DNA of 64,000 nt from Rhodeus uyekii (taxonomy: Eukaryota > Chordata > Actinopteri > Cypriniformes > Acheilognathidae): the NCBI GenBank assembly GCA_037043235.1, contig JAWRVZ010000025.1:2073501-2137500 (forward strand). Reading direction: 5' to 3'. The notes below the pieces were generated by a model. That model did no database searches. It was given only the letters and a program-made list of their open reading frames with translations, and had not been told where the DNA came from. The translations under genes were made by a program, and so were the position numbers. Of this stretch, positions 1-11,300 are shown piece by piece (positions within the stretch are counted from its first letter, which is position 1; every line of letters begins with the position of its first letter).

Positions 1-165
1 TGACTTTGGGGTCTACTGGAATAGGTTTTCATGCTTGAATGTTCAAAAACACATTATTTTCCTTATCTAGCAGAACCTCTCTTCCCATTCTGCCAGCAAC
101 ACTCTAGGTGGTGCATTTTCCAAAAGCTAGCCAACTATGCTATATAAATAGTATTGTGTACACAC
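1..165. other. Left edge, no recognisable feature
   Basis: AT-rich sequence without a credible ORF or recognised repeat. It probably belongs to an intron of the FAM177A1-like gene, whose later exons must lie to the left of the window. Confidence 0.4.
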
Positions 166-430
166 AAAATTCAGTTTTTAAGTGAAGTTTGTCATTATTA
201 AGGGGAAACCAAATCCAAACCTATATGACCCTGTGTGAAAAAGTGATTGCCCCCAAACTTAATAACTGGTTGGATCACCCTTAGCAGCAACAACTGCAAT
301 CAAGCTTTTGCAACAACTTGCAATGAGTCTTTTACAGTGCTGTGGAGGAATTTTGGACCACTCATCTTTGCAGAATTGTAATTCAGCCACATTGGAGGGT
401 TTCCAGAATGACGCATATTAATTTTCACAA
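166..430 (-). mobile_element. Tc1-like transposon fragment (3' part)
   Basis: This stretch closely matches another copy at 50,605-50,895 in the same window. In the better copy the minus strand encodes the end of a Tc1-family transposase (motif DEWATIPSQHCKRL followed by SYRK..IAVI). The copy here is interrupted by stops and is only a relic. It also contains the terminal phrase gtgtgaaaaagtgattgccc, which recurs in altered form at 14.17 kb. It has no coding capacity. Confidence 0.75.
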
Positions 431-562
431 AGTCTGCTGCCTCAGTATTAATGAAGGCAATTTGCACATAGTCCAGAATGTTATGAAGACTGATCAGATG
501 AATCTTTCAAAAGTCTTTCTTGCCATGAAAATGAACTTAATCTCCAAAAAACATTTCCACTG

Positions 563-725
563 TATTTACATGTATGCATTTGGCAGACACTTTTATCCAA
601 AGCAACTTACATGGCATTCAAGGTAAACATTAGTATTCTAATCAGTTCTTGCTTTCCCTGGGAATTGAAGCCATGACCTTTGCATTGCAAGCGCCATACT
701 CTACCGTTTGGGCTAGAGGAAAGCC
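563..725 (-). repeat. tRNA-derived SINE, minus orientation
   Basis: Read on the minus strand it has a degenerate tRNA-like head (A-box and B-box region ending near the phrase cccagggaaagcaagaactg) and then a tail ending in ctttggataaaagtgtctgcc. The same structure is seen at 3,092-3,245 (plus), 52,825-52,975 (minus) and 62,838-62,995 (minus). The head is diverged in this copy. Confidence 0.75.
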
Positions 726-844
726 TGCCACAAAAGGACTAGCTGACGTCATGTCAGTGATACTCTTTAAATCAGGTGGACAAGGCTGGAGATCACGGTC
801 ATGCTGATTACTTATTATTTATATGCTATAACAGACTAGAAATT

Positions 845-1640
845 TAAAATGAGGGTGGTGCTTGAAATGATTGTTCTTCCTCTGTTAACCATGGTTATCT
901 GTAAGGAAACACGTGCAATCATCATTGATTTGCACAGAAAGGGATTCACAGGCAAAGGATATTGCACCTAAATCAACCTTTTAGTGGACCATTAAGAAGG
1001 AGAGAGGTTCATTTGCTGTGAAGAAGGCTCCAAGAAAGAAGAAAGTCTATTAAGTGCTAGGACCGTCTTCTAAAGTTGATTAAGCTGTAGGATCGGAGCG
1101 CCACCAGTGCAGAGCTTTTTCAGGAATAGCAGCAGGCAGGTATGAGTGGAGACTTTTGGAAGATGGCCTGGTGTTCAGAAGGGCAGAAAAGAAGCCACTT
1201 CTCTCCAAGAAAAACACCAGGGACATACTGATATTCTGTAAAAGGTACAGGAATTGGCCTGGGGTAAAGTGATTTTCTCTGATTTCTTTGCTTCTCAGCC
1301 AAGGGATTGAGCTCACTCACAATGTTGCCTAAGAATACAGCCATGAATAAAGAATGGTACAAAAATATCCTCTGAGAGCAACTTCTCCCAACCATCCAAG
1401 AGCAGTTTGGTAATGTAGTTTCCAGCATGATGGAGCACCTTGTCATAAAGCAGAAGTGATAACTGTGGCTCGAGGAACAAAACATTGAAATTTTGGGTCC
1501 ATGACCTGTAAACTCCCTAGACTTGACTTGTGGTCAATAATCAAGAGGTGGACAAAGAAAAACCCACAAATTCTGACAAACTCCAAGCAAAACTTTTGGC
1601 TATTACTTTAATCTCAAACTGATTCATTAAAAGAAGTTAT
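845..1640 (+). pseudogene. Tc1-like transposase relic
   Basis: Plus-strand sequence is recognisable along most of a Tc1-family transposase gene: an N-terminal DNA-binding region (tgtaaggaaacacgtgcaat onward), a middle region around ctccaagaaaaacaccaggg, and a C-terminal part around 1,420-1,600. It has many frameshifts, stops and internal deletions; the middle of the DDE domain between about 1,265 and 1,290 is missing. No ORF survives. It lies in a probable intron of the FAM177A1-like gene and is transcriptionally antisense to it. The ORFs that appear on the minus strand here are shadows of the relic. Confidence 0.85.
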
Positions 1641-1659
1641 TACTATACCACCTGCATGA

Positions 1660-2235
1660 CATAATTAATCCATGGTTGGATGACAAATTTGTGGCAATAT
1701 CAGTGTTGCCAGATTGGACTGACGATTTCCAGCCCAACTATAGCAAAAAACCCGCCCATCTACAAAAATTCCTGCCCAAGACCAAAACTGTTGACCGGGG
1801 GGGGGGGGGGGGGGACCTAGTGGAATTTTAGTGGAATTTATCTGCATTTGTAGACTTGTTTTAATGGAATTTATATGCATTTATATAGGAAAGTTGGGCG
1901 GGTTTGTCATCAAAAACAAGCCCATTTTTAACGACCAGCATTTTTTTCCGGTCGGACGCGACCAAAAGGAGCCCAATATGGCAACAATGGGCAATATGGT
2001 TTCGGGAAAAGGACTAGCTAGCTGTTCTTCAACGTTGCACTATGGTAGTTAAGCATAAATAAAACACAAATGTTTAGTTCATGTCTCTATGAAGCCCCTC
2101 CTTACGAAGAGCACAATGTACTCTGATTGGTCAGGTGGACCAGTGTGCTGTGATTGGTTAAACGCTATGAAGGTGTGAAATGTCATGTCCCCTAACATAA
2201 CATAACCATGAGTTTCAACATACTACTAACTCAAC
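1660..2235. repeat. Dispersed repeat with 18-base poly-G run
   Basis: The left part (1,660-2,050) contains internally repeated words (tggaatttatctgcattt / tggaatttatatgcattt) and a run of 18 G at 1,797-1,814. The right part (2,060-2,230) is matched in inverted orientation at 55,015-55,160 (tctctatgaagcc..., ctgattggt...), so it is a dispersed repeat. The class is unknown; no coding capacity is seen. Confidence 0.55.
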
Positions 2236-2652
2236 TCAACTCAACCAGGCCTTGACACTTTATTTACCATGGCTGGGAATTACTTAAATGAGGAATAATG
2301 TTGTTATTCCCAGAAGAAAACTCAAGACTACAATAGTGTCAGAGAGTTCAGAAAAAGTGCCAACTGATATGGAGAATAACTCACTTTGGAGTGATTTAGT
2401 GCTTTGTAACTTTGCAGGCCTTTTTCGTGCTCAAATGACACCATTACACACTAAAGAAAGTTGAAAATTAACAAAATAACTGATGACCTATTGTGCAAAA
2501 AATCTTTAACAATAATCAATAAGGCATGATAGATATTGGGTATCACATGCAAACAAAATATTTCAGAAAACTTAATTTTAATCTGGACACAAAATCACAG
2601 TTTAGATCAAATCAGTTTGAAGATCCAGTTTTCTGTTTTGTTACAGACTTAC

Positions 2653-4201
2653 CAGACATAGTGGATGTAGCTGCTCTCCACATTTGAAACCAGACATACG
2701 GGCCCCAAGTCAGCTTGGACTTTAAAACAAAGATGAAAAATACAGTTATATTTTATGTACTGTTACAGTCTGACCTTTACACCTTTATTTTTCATTTTTT
2801 TGTGGATAGTGCACCTAAAACATTTACTTACTCTGATGTCATCTCAAACCAACTTTCTACTGTATAATACAAAAGAAGATTTTCAGAAGAATGTACTCTT
2901 TTGGATTCCACAGAAGTCGTACAAGTTTGAAACGGCATAAGGGTGAGTAAATTATGACAGAATGGGCAAACTATCGTTTTAAACTGATAGTTCACCCAAA
3001 AATGAAAATGCCATTCTGTCATTATTTACTTACCCTCATGTCATTCGGAAAACCTACCCAAGTTTATTTCTTCTGTTAGTTAGCTAAAAGTTAGCTTTCC
3101 TGTAGCTCAATCAGTAGAGCATTGGTGCTTAAAACACCAAAGTCATGGGTTCAATCCCAGGGAAAGCAAGAACTGATTCAATGTGTTCCTTGAATGCAAT
3201 GTAAGTTGCTTTGGATAAAAGCGTCTGTCAAATGCGTGAATGTAACGTTACCCATTGACTTACATAGTATTTTTTTCCTACTATGGAAGAAACGCATACA
3301 GGTTTAGAACAACACGAGGGTGAGTAAATTGACAAAACTTTCATTTGTGGTTGAACTATCCCTTTAAGGGCCATTCAGAGTATTTGTTCAAACACACATA
3401 CTGTGTCTATGGAAGACAGAAGCTCTTTCTTTGCGTTCTGTTTTTTGTCCTCCTCCTCCTCATCTGTGCTGTATTCTTCCATGGTTTCCCCACTGGAGAA
3501 ATGAATAATGCGGCGTGGGGTCTTCTCTTTTCTGTCTAGATCACCAAGCTCCACACACTCATATTCCTTCTCTTTTCCACAGCTCTGTCCACAGACACAT
3601 ATGACAGATTATCTATGTTAGGTATTAGTTGAGTATATTTAACAATAATTTTTTTTTATATATAAACAGGAATGTGAGAAGAAAATTACCTTAGTTCCAT
3701 TACAAAAATAAATGAAGAATAACGGTTTCCAAGATATCGCTGTATTGTTGTTTGTTGTGTTTATTCTAACATTAAATTAAATGTACATTGGTCTGCTTAA
3801 AAAAGAGAGAAACAAATATAGTTCTGCTTCAAAACTTCCAGACATTTTCAGTCTTTATTAGACGACAGTTATTAGCTATAATACCATGGAATCATTTTTT
3901 CTTTTTTAAATTTGAATGAATGTAGTAAGTTTTGGTGAAAAATAAATACTTTATAATTTGACCGGCTTTAGTTTCTAAATAAGTATAAGCAATAATCAGT
4001 TTAATATGCTCGTTTTTATGGCTTTATAATGATTTAATGAGAATGCTTCAGTTAAATCTTAAGTGATACAGTACAATAAAACTGAGCATGTAACGGTAGG
4101 CATGATTTAAATTCGTCAAACATATAATTTACCTTATCAGGGTCCATATCATGTGTCACAGTTATACTGACGCTGGAGAGATAAAGTGATATTTCTGCCA
4201 T
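2653..4201 (-). CDS. fam177a1: FAM177A1-like gene, first three coding exons (partial)
   Basis: Three minus-strand exons join without breaking frame. Exon 1 (4,201-4,133) starts with ATG and encodes 23 residues ending in DMDPDK, followed by donor GTAAAT. Exon 2 (3,584-3,402, phase 0 at both ends) contains TPRRIIHFSSGETMEEYSTD and an acidic run. Exon 3 (2,719-2,653) begins SKLTWGPYVWFQMWRAATST and ends in phase 1 before GTAAGT. The combination of RRxIHFxSGETMEEYSTDE and KLTWGPYxWFxMxRAATST is diagnostic of vertebrate FAM177A1, a small protein reported at the Golgi. Only 106 of roughly 200 expected residues are here; the remaining exons should lie left of the window. The exon 2 acceptor (3,585-3,587, cag) was chosen because it keeps frame. 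No breaks are seen, so the gene is probably functional. Confidence 0.9.
2815..3368. mobile_element. Palindromic MITE copies, one carrying a SINE
   Basis: The word gatagttcacccaaaaatga at about 2,986 and its inverted partner ending in tgaactatccctttaa at about 3,366 bound a palindromic non-autonomous element. Its centre has the inverted words tacatagtattttttt and ctactatgg. A tRNA-derived SINE (3,092-3,245) sits inside it. A second partial copy lies at 2,815-2,972. All are within intron 2 of the FAM177A1-like gene. Partial copies recur near 17,035, 20,645, 22,886 and 26,038. Confidence 0.75.
3092..3245 (+). repeat. tRNA-derived SINE
   Basis: The head resembles a tRNA gene. It has an A-box (tgtagctcaatcagtagag), a B-box (ggttcaatccc) and closing arms gctttcc / ggaaagc. 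The body ends with gctttggataaaagcgtctg and a short aatgtaa tail. This is the best-preserved of four copies in the window. It is expected to be transcribed by RNA polymerase III; it is not a functional tRNA gene because the anticodon arm is not canonical. Confidence 0.85.
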
Positions 4202-4320
4202 CGCTATTGTTCAAACTCCGCTTTCCAGAGCAGTAACATCAACCTGAGCGGGCGGGGCTGCTCACAACACGGCAGACTCCGGGCGGAGCAAATCATACAT
4301 TACATTTGCGCCACCTACCG
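4202..4320 (-). promoter_or_regulatory. GC-rich promoter region of the FAM177A1-like gene
   Basis: Immediately upstream (minus strand) of the start codon at 4,201 lies the only GC- and CpG-rich patch in the first 10 kb. It contains an Sp1-type box (gggcggggc at about 4,250) and a second gggcgg near 4,280, with no TATA box. This fits a housekeeping promoter. The transcription start is inferred, not seen. Confidence 0.55.
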
Positions 4321-4339
4321 GTTTGGAGCGGACTTCATT

Positions 4340-4990
4340 TAAGCTCAGACTATTATTTGCGTAAATAAAAGATAAAAAAAAATCCTAATGTTATTATCTA
4401 AAAACCTTACCCAGAACTAAAATATTACACACACAAAATCATCCTCCAAGCTTAATATGTTTATGTTTCAAATATTTAACTTAGATAATATAATTCCTTT
4501 CTTGTTAGTGAAGTTGCATAGTGCAAGCATAAAGACACAAAGTGTAAACATTTGTAGTCATGAATGTTTAATCATATACAATACAAAAAAATTCAATAAC
4601 CAATTCTAATAAAAAAAATGGCATCCACTTTAATATTACTTGAACTAAAACTAAAATAAATTAAACATCACCACTGAAATACTCAAACAATATATTTTAA
4701 CTGTATTAACTGCTGAAATATACAAATTTTCATAATAATGGTGATAAGCTAAAACAAAAAAAAATCCAAGTAATTTGCAGTGGTAATGCTAGTGGTTAGC
4801 CTATTGGTAAACCTATTTTAGCTTTCAAAATTATATATATATATATAAAATACACATTTTTATTTTAATTATATAAAGGTTTCCAAGTCATTTGGGTTTA
4901 ACCACATCTAACAGTCATTGACATTTAAGTCAAATTCCCTGCTGCCTCCACATGCAGACTGAGAAGGTCAATTTTACAATATTTTTTCTA
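4340..4990. other. Intergenic AT-rich spacer
   Basis: The spacer lies between the FAM177A1-like promoter and the 3' end of the zinc-finger/KDZ-like gene. It contains A/T-rich sequence and a short (TA)n at about 4,833-4,848. Minus-strand AATAAA-type words are present, so the polyadenylation site of the upstream gene may lie here. No ORF is supported. Confidence 0.4.
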
Positions 4991-5032
4991 ACTCCAGTGG
5001 GTTGTCTGTACTGTTCCAGTCCCAGTCAAGAT

Positions 5033-5356
5033 TCTAGACAGAAAATAACATAGACAAACACATTAATATTATTATTTTTAGACCATATGTCCTTCTATCA
5101 AAACCAATAACCCTTATAACTTGTATAAGGATGAGAAGGCCTTTGCGATAACTTGACAATAAAAACACGTACCGGTGCTCAGGTCCATCAGAGTTGTCAG
5201 GATTGAGTCCTCAATCACTTCATTTGTGTCTCTGGTTCCTCCTGGATTTTCTATTACAAAACAAACAAATCCAGATGTACAAGTCCGTATTTATTTATCA
5301 ATATCTTTCCTCTACATTTCTGATGTTGTTTGATATGACTTAAATCTAAATGTACC
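5033..5356 (-). CDS. Alternative 3' exons of the KDZ-like gene
   Basis: An alternative ending is possible. A donor at GCACTTG|GTACAT (exon end 5,356, phase 1) can join an open 78-nt exon at 5,250-5,173. That exon encodes an acidic stretch (NEVIEDSILTTLMDLST) and ends phase 1 before GTACGT. Joining the acceptor at 5,034-5,035 then gives two more codons and a stop, about 1,021 residues in all. Another frame of that last exon reads DWDWNSTDNPLELEKIL but is out of phase. RNA evidence is needed to choose between this and simple read-through of exon 9 to the TAG at 5,312. Confidence 0.35.
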
Positions 5357-8300
5357 CAAAGCAGTCAGCAGATTGGATTCAGAATTCTTTTTTAATCTGG
5401 TGCTCGCTTTGTTGGCCTTGTTTTCATTATAGTGGTGAATGATGTTTCTCATTAGAAACAGATGTGACGATGGCAAAGACATGTTCAAGAAGTAGTTGTT
5501 TTTCTTCATTTTAGCAAATAGTTCCTCTGCAACCTCACAATTCACTTTGTCAGCCAGCTGAGGCTCGAGTGTGGGGTTCCTCAGGACATCTCTGCGGTCT
5601 TTCATGTTACTTTCATGAAGTACATAGTGATCAGATGAACCGGTCATGGGGTGTCCGTGAGGATCTGTCATTCCCATTTTTTCACACAGCCAAGGCAGTG
5701 ACACTTTCAGCTGTCCACGTTTGGCCAGTTCTATGTTTGCTTGAGTTGGCTCCACCGAGAGTCCTTCAAATGGAGAGATGGGAACCTTTTTGGTTGCCCT
5801 GAGATAGGTGTGTGTAGCAAGACCCTGTGCAAAGTCATAAATTATGACATTAGGCATATGTTTCCACGATAACAGCAAATCTGCAAAATCTCGAGGGCGT
5901 GCAGCTCGGAGATTGCATTTTAGACTGTAGACAATTCCACAGGGACACATAATGACTCCCCAGTCTCCTAAAAATTGACAGGAAAACAGAAGATAGAAAA
6001 AATTACTTTAGAAAGTGAAATTTAACAATAAAAAGTGGGTCAGTGGCAAATTGAAAAAAGAAAAGGAAAAATCTTTGAACTATTTATATCTATATCCTTC
6101 ATTAATATTATTCTTGGTTATTATTATTTTTTAAATACACTAAAGCTTGGGGTCAGTAATAAAAAAAAATAAAAAAATGAACACTCATGCATTACATTGG
6201 CATTACATTGATCAAAAGTGACAGTAAAGACTTTCTTTATAAAAAAGCATCATGGTTGCCACAAAAGTATTAAGCATTAACTGTTTTCCCCATTGATAAT
6301 AATAATAATAAATGTTTATTGAGCAGCATGTTAGAATGATTTCTGAAGGATCACGTGACACTGAAGACTGGAGAAGTGGAGACACTGAAGACTATTATTC
6401 CACAATATTACCTTTTTATTGGATTTGTGACATTTAATAGAGTAATATAATTTTTTTCAAGGTAAAAGGTAGTTTTATAAATGTTATTAATTATTCATGC
6501 ACAATAATTATATGGGGAAATTTTTATAATCATTTAATAATTATTTCACTTAAAATCATGGAACTTGTTGACCATGGCTAAATTAGTCTGCAGGGACCCT
6601 CTTTTGTTTATTTTATTTAAAATCATTTCATGTTTAAAATATTAAAATATTATTTAGAAATATATATTGGCAATAATTACACAATAACACACATTTACAG
6701 GAATGCAGTTAAAACAATAAAGTAATTATTAAGCTCACCAGAGCAACTCCAGATTTTTGCATAGATTTTGTCACATGTTTGCCTTTCATGTGATTTCATT
6801 TCACTGGCCAACCTAAGAAGGAGATCACTGCGAGATCCAGTGGAGTCCACACCACATTCATTGCATACATTTCTAATCACATCCTCCTATTAAAAAGAAT
6901 ATTATTTCACAAATCTTCCATTGAATACATTCATTAAAAATGCATTAAAAGTGTTGTTCTACTCATAAAGCAAACCTTCTGTTTGAAAAGTTCTTCTCTG
7001 AGTCTGTCCTGTGTAACTGTCATTTCTAAAATATCTGTTGCAGACTTCGAAGCACAAACTTTCTCAAACTCGGTGTTTAGCACAGTTTCTGACTGCCGGG
7101 TGTTCTTGCCTATCCAAGGAGCCCAAAAGTGATAATTTGGTGTAACTGCAAACGGATTGCATCCACCATCTAAAACAAGGAAAAAAAAGAAGATTCAGAA
7201 GATGCAATCTTTTCAATAGTTCACAATATAGTGTACTAAGCACTTTATGTATGTACTTGCAACAAATCCTTGACAAATCATCTCCTTGGATAGTGTCTCC
7301 CAGAACTTTTCCAGATTGACCTCCCCTTTAAAATTCTCTGGCGGGTCTTTAATGTCATTTTCTGAAAAATATATAGTAATGAATATTTCACTATGACCAA
7401 AACAACATATCAAAAAGGAAAAAAAAAAAAAACCTGGCAGATGAATACCCCAAATAATATTATTTTTATACCCGATAAGTGAGAAGTGCTTGTTTTGTGT
7501 ACACCCAAGATCACCACTGGGGGATGATTGCCGCAGGATTGGCATGAATACTTGTATTCGTGATCTGTGAGGGCTTCAAACTGTAAATATGCTTGCAGAA
7601 TTGTGTCTGGACTTGGAAACTCTGCACCGGTCATAAGTTGCAAAAATTCAACTGCTTTGCTCACTGAAGTATGGACCTAATAGACAGAGGAAAAAAAAAG
7701 TTTAAACATACACATTCATAGTTTATGCCAAACTACTTATTATGATATGCTTTTTTTTAATCGCGATACGCTTTTTTATCGTGATACAAGGACAGTTTTT
7801 GTCTATATCTTTTAATAAATTAATAGGCAGGACAAAAAAAAGAGCAGCATCATCATATCACTGACTCTGATATACCGTATTTTCCCGCATAAAAAAAACG
7901 CAGGTTATACCAGATTTTACAAACCCCTGCAGGTGGGGTGTGGGTTATACAAGGGTGCGGGCTAAAACACAATTGTTTTTACACGTAATAATATTTCTAC
8001 ATATTTGTTAAGTTCCTAAGGACTTTAGTTTTTTTGTTGTTGCGATATTTCTTTCTTGCGAGGGTTGTTGTCTCTGGCTCTTGTACTGTCACTCTGACAG
8101 CTGACGCTGATAGGCTGTCTGATCTGTCAATCATGCAAGAAGACGTAATTGGCTGTGCTGCCATGAAGGCGTGCTCTTCTCGTCTCATCCAATGATCAAC
8201 ACCTGTCGAATCGCTTCTTAAGGGACGAGCTGCTGCACAGCGGGAGAGACTGCTTTTCCTTTTTGTTCTGATTCTGACTTGTGTTTGTTTTCTTATTGTG

Positions 8301-11300
8301 TGAATTTCACGCACAAGCACTGTGTACCGAGCCTGAACAGTTATGGATAATTTATGTCATGCGAGTAACATTCGAAATGTGAACTTACACAAAAAAGTTC
8401 ATCAATCTATGGGTGCGGGTTATATAAAGGTGCGGGTTATGCCAACAATTTTTTACACAAACCCCCAAAACCCGCAGGCTATATGAGGGTGCGGATTATC
8501 TGCGTCTGCGGGTTATATGCAGGAAAATACGGTAACCAGACTAAAGATTACCTGTAGAAGGTTCCTTAAGGTTAAGCACAAAGGTATGTCAAGGATGATA
8601 TGATCATTGAAGTTATGGAGGCCGTCTTTCCACTCTTGGTAACGATAAAACATCCCACACTGTGGGCACTGCTTACAGTAGGTGGCAACATCTAGCAATT
8701 AGAACAAGTATTACATTACAGGGCAATGTAGCTGAATAGAGCACAAGCATAAGGAAAATATATCCTACCTTCAATAATGCACCAATTGGTCAGTATTTTG
8801 GCGTTCTGTGTAATTAACATAGAATCACTTAGAAGGACTTGGCCTGTACATTCCGGACACAAGGTTTCATTCGGACAAAGGTGCCGTGGGTAATCCCTGC
8901 GTGCCGATGGTATGCGCATCTCTTCTGGAAGGACAGCTGGTATCTTTTTCATCTGAAGAATGTAATTCACCATTAACTCCAGCCCCAGGCTTTTCGGGGG
9001 ATAGACATGAATGTCGTCTGGGATGCCTTCCTCTTCTGAATGTGGCATGTTTTGTGGTGCACTCAATAGGTCACGGTGTGTTTGGAATAGATGCCATTTG
9101 GCAACATATTTATGCAGACATGAGCGTCGTACTTTCGTACAGGGACAATGCCATGTATTCAGTCGGGTGTTATAAAGCACCATGACACGGCCCAAACGAC
9201 TAAAGGAGGACACACTGGGCTCAAAAACTGAAATGAACTTTTTTGTTGTCAAGACGCCAATTGAGGTGTGAACGGAAAGTGGTACGGAGCTACTATTAGC
9301 AAGCTGTTGCAGAGCAAGGCATTCTTTCTTCTTTTTCTCGCTGAATAATTTTTCTCTTACTATCTCGGTTAAAACTTCTTCCTTGAGTGAAACTGGTTCA
9401 GCCAAAGACTTACAAAAACTCGCTGCACTGATATGCACGCACTGGTACGATGTGATACCACTCCTCTGTGCAATATCTATGTTAAACTGGCACTCGTTGG
9501 ATTCACAGAGAATTCTGTGGTTTTCTCCCATTGTCTTGTATTGTACGTGAAGAGGGACGGTGTGGCCTTTTACAACTTTAAGAACTATAAATATCCCATT
9601 TGCCTCATCTATACACTGGCTTGTAAGCTGAAATGTGCCACCAATGTCCAATTCTGACTGATCGGAGTGTTTCCGTTCAATATGTTTTTGTAGATTGGTT
9701 TTATTGATGAGGACACTGCACATTGGGCATCTTTTTTTAATAACAGGCCGTACACGATTCTTGCCTGTACTGGTGGGTAGTGGTCTATCTTTGACCCCCA
9801 AAGCCGTCACATCTTTGCTGGTGGGTGACAGTCCATCTTTGATCCCCACAACGTTCACATCTGTACTGGTGGGTGATAGTCCATCTTTAATCTCAAAACC
9901 GGTGACATCTGTACTGGTGGTTGATGAAGTGTATATGGTTCCATTGATGATTGACGGTGAGCTTATGATTGTTGGAGTGGTCACTGCAGTACTGGTGCTT
10001 GACAGCATTTTTGTGGCTGATTCTAAATCTGGCTTATGTTTACAGACTTGTAAATGGTTTTTAAAATCAACTTTTCTCATAATTGTTGTTGAACAGTACA
10101 TACAGTGGAAATGGAGTGACGGTCTACAGCCCAGTCCACACCTGTGAAAAGTGAAGTCTAAAAAGAGGAAAAGATATCAATATATTAACTAATTACTGTG
10201 GTACAATATATTTATGCTACATGAATACACTGATGAGCCAAAACATTATGACCAATCACAGGTGAAGTGAATATCATTGGTAATTTCTTAAGACAACACA
10301 TTAAGGTCTGGGTTAAATATATGGTAACCAAACGATCAGTTCTCATAATCAATATGTTGGATGCATGAGAAATGGGCAGGAATAAAGATCTGAGCGACTT
10401 TGACAAGGGCCAAATTGTTATGGGAAGGCAACCAGGTCAGAGTATCTCTGAAATGCCAAGGCTTGTGGGTTGCTCCTGGTCAGCGGTGGTGAGAATTTAC
10501 TAACAGTGGTCCGAGGAGAGACAAAACAGCATATTTGATGGATGATGATGGAAGGTTCATCGATAGACGATGGCAACGAAGGCCATCCCGTCTGGTCCAA
10601 GCTAACAAAATGTCTACAGTGTATGGGTTTGTGACTAATCAGTGTTCATGATTGAAACTGCCTACAATGGACATGCGAGTGTCGGAACTGGACTTTGGGG
10701 CAATGGAAGAATGTTGCTTGGTCAAATGAGCCTTGTTTTCTTTTATATCACATGTATGGCCGTTTGTGCCATTTAACTTAATTTAAATGAAAGTGATGCA
10801 CCAGGAGACACTAGTGACCAAAAAGTTCACTCCTTCATGATAATGATGTTCCCTGGTGGAAGTGACCTCTATCAGCAGGATAATGCACACTGCACTCATT
10901 GCTCAGGAATGTTTGAGGAATATGATGAGTTCAAAATGTTACCCTGGCCTCCATATTCATCACATCTCAATCCCATTGAGCAAATGTGGATGTGATGGAC
11001 CAAAAGGTTGTCAAGTCCACGACTCGTGGATTGGTGCTGTTTTAGCAGCACAAGCAGCATATTAGGCAGGTGGAAATATAATGTTTCAGCTCTTCAGAGT
11101 ACTTACATGCTACATACGTATACAGTATATGTGCAAAATATGTAGTATGTAATATGTAAGTATACCTCCATGGAAAACTGCTTTTTTACAGTGGCTTTTC
11201 AGATGTGACCTGACTTTGTCCAGTCTGCTGGGCTTAAATACACTGGGCATACAAAAGGGACAGTGAAAATTGTTGCAGCATTTTGTGCATCTCTGCAACT

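Noticed and set aside
1080..1485. Minus-strand ORFs of 78 and 121 codons
   Set aside because: They are antisense to a recognisable Tc1 transposase relic and have no independent support.
3100..3175. Functional tRNA gene
   Set aside because: The A- and B-boxes are present but the anticodon arm is not canonical and the unit continues into a LINE-like tail; it is the head of a SINE.
7997..8320. Minus-strand ORF as an exon of the KDZ-like gene
   Set aside because: It lies inside a TIR-bounded transposon within intron 4; the flanking exons already join in phase without it.
8886..10147. Plus-strand ORFs of 74-150 codons
   Set aside because: Shadows of the large minus-strand exon 8,769-10,157.
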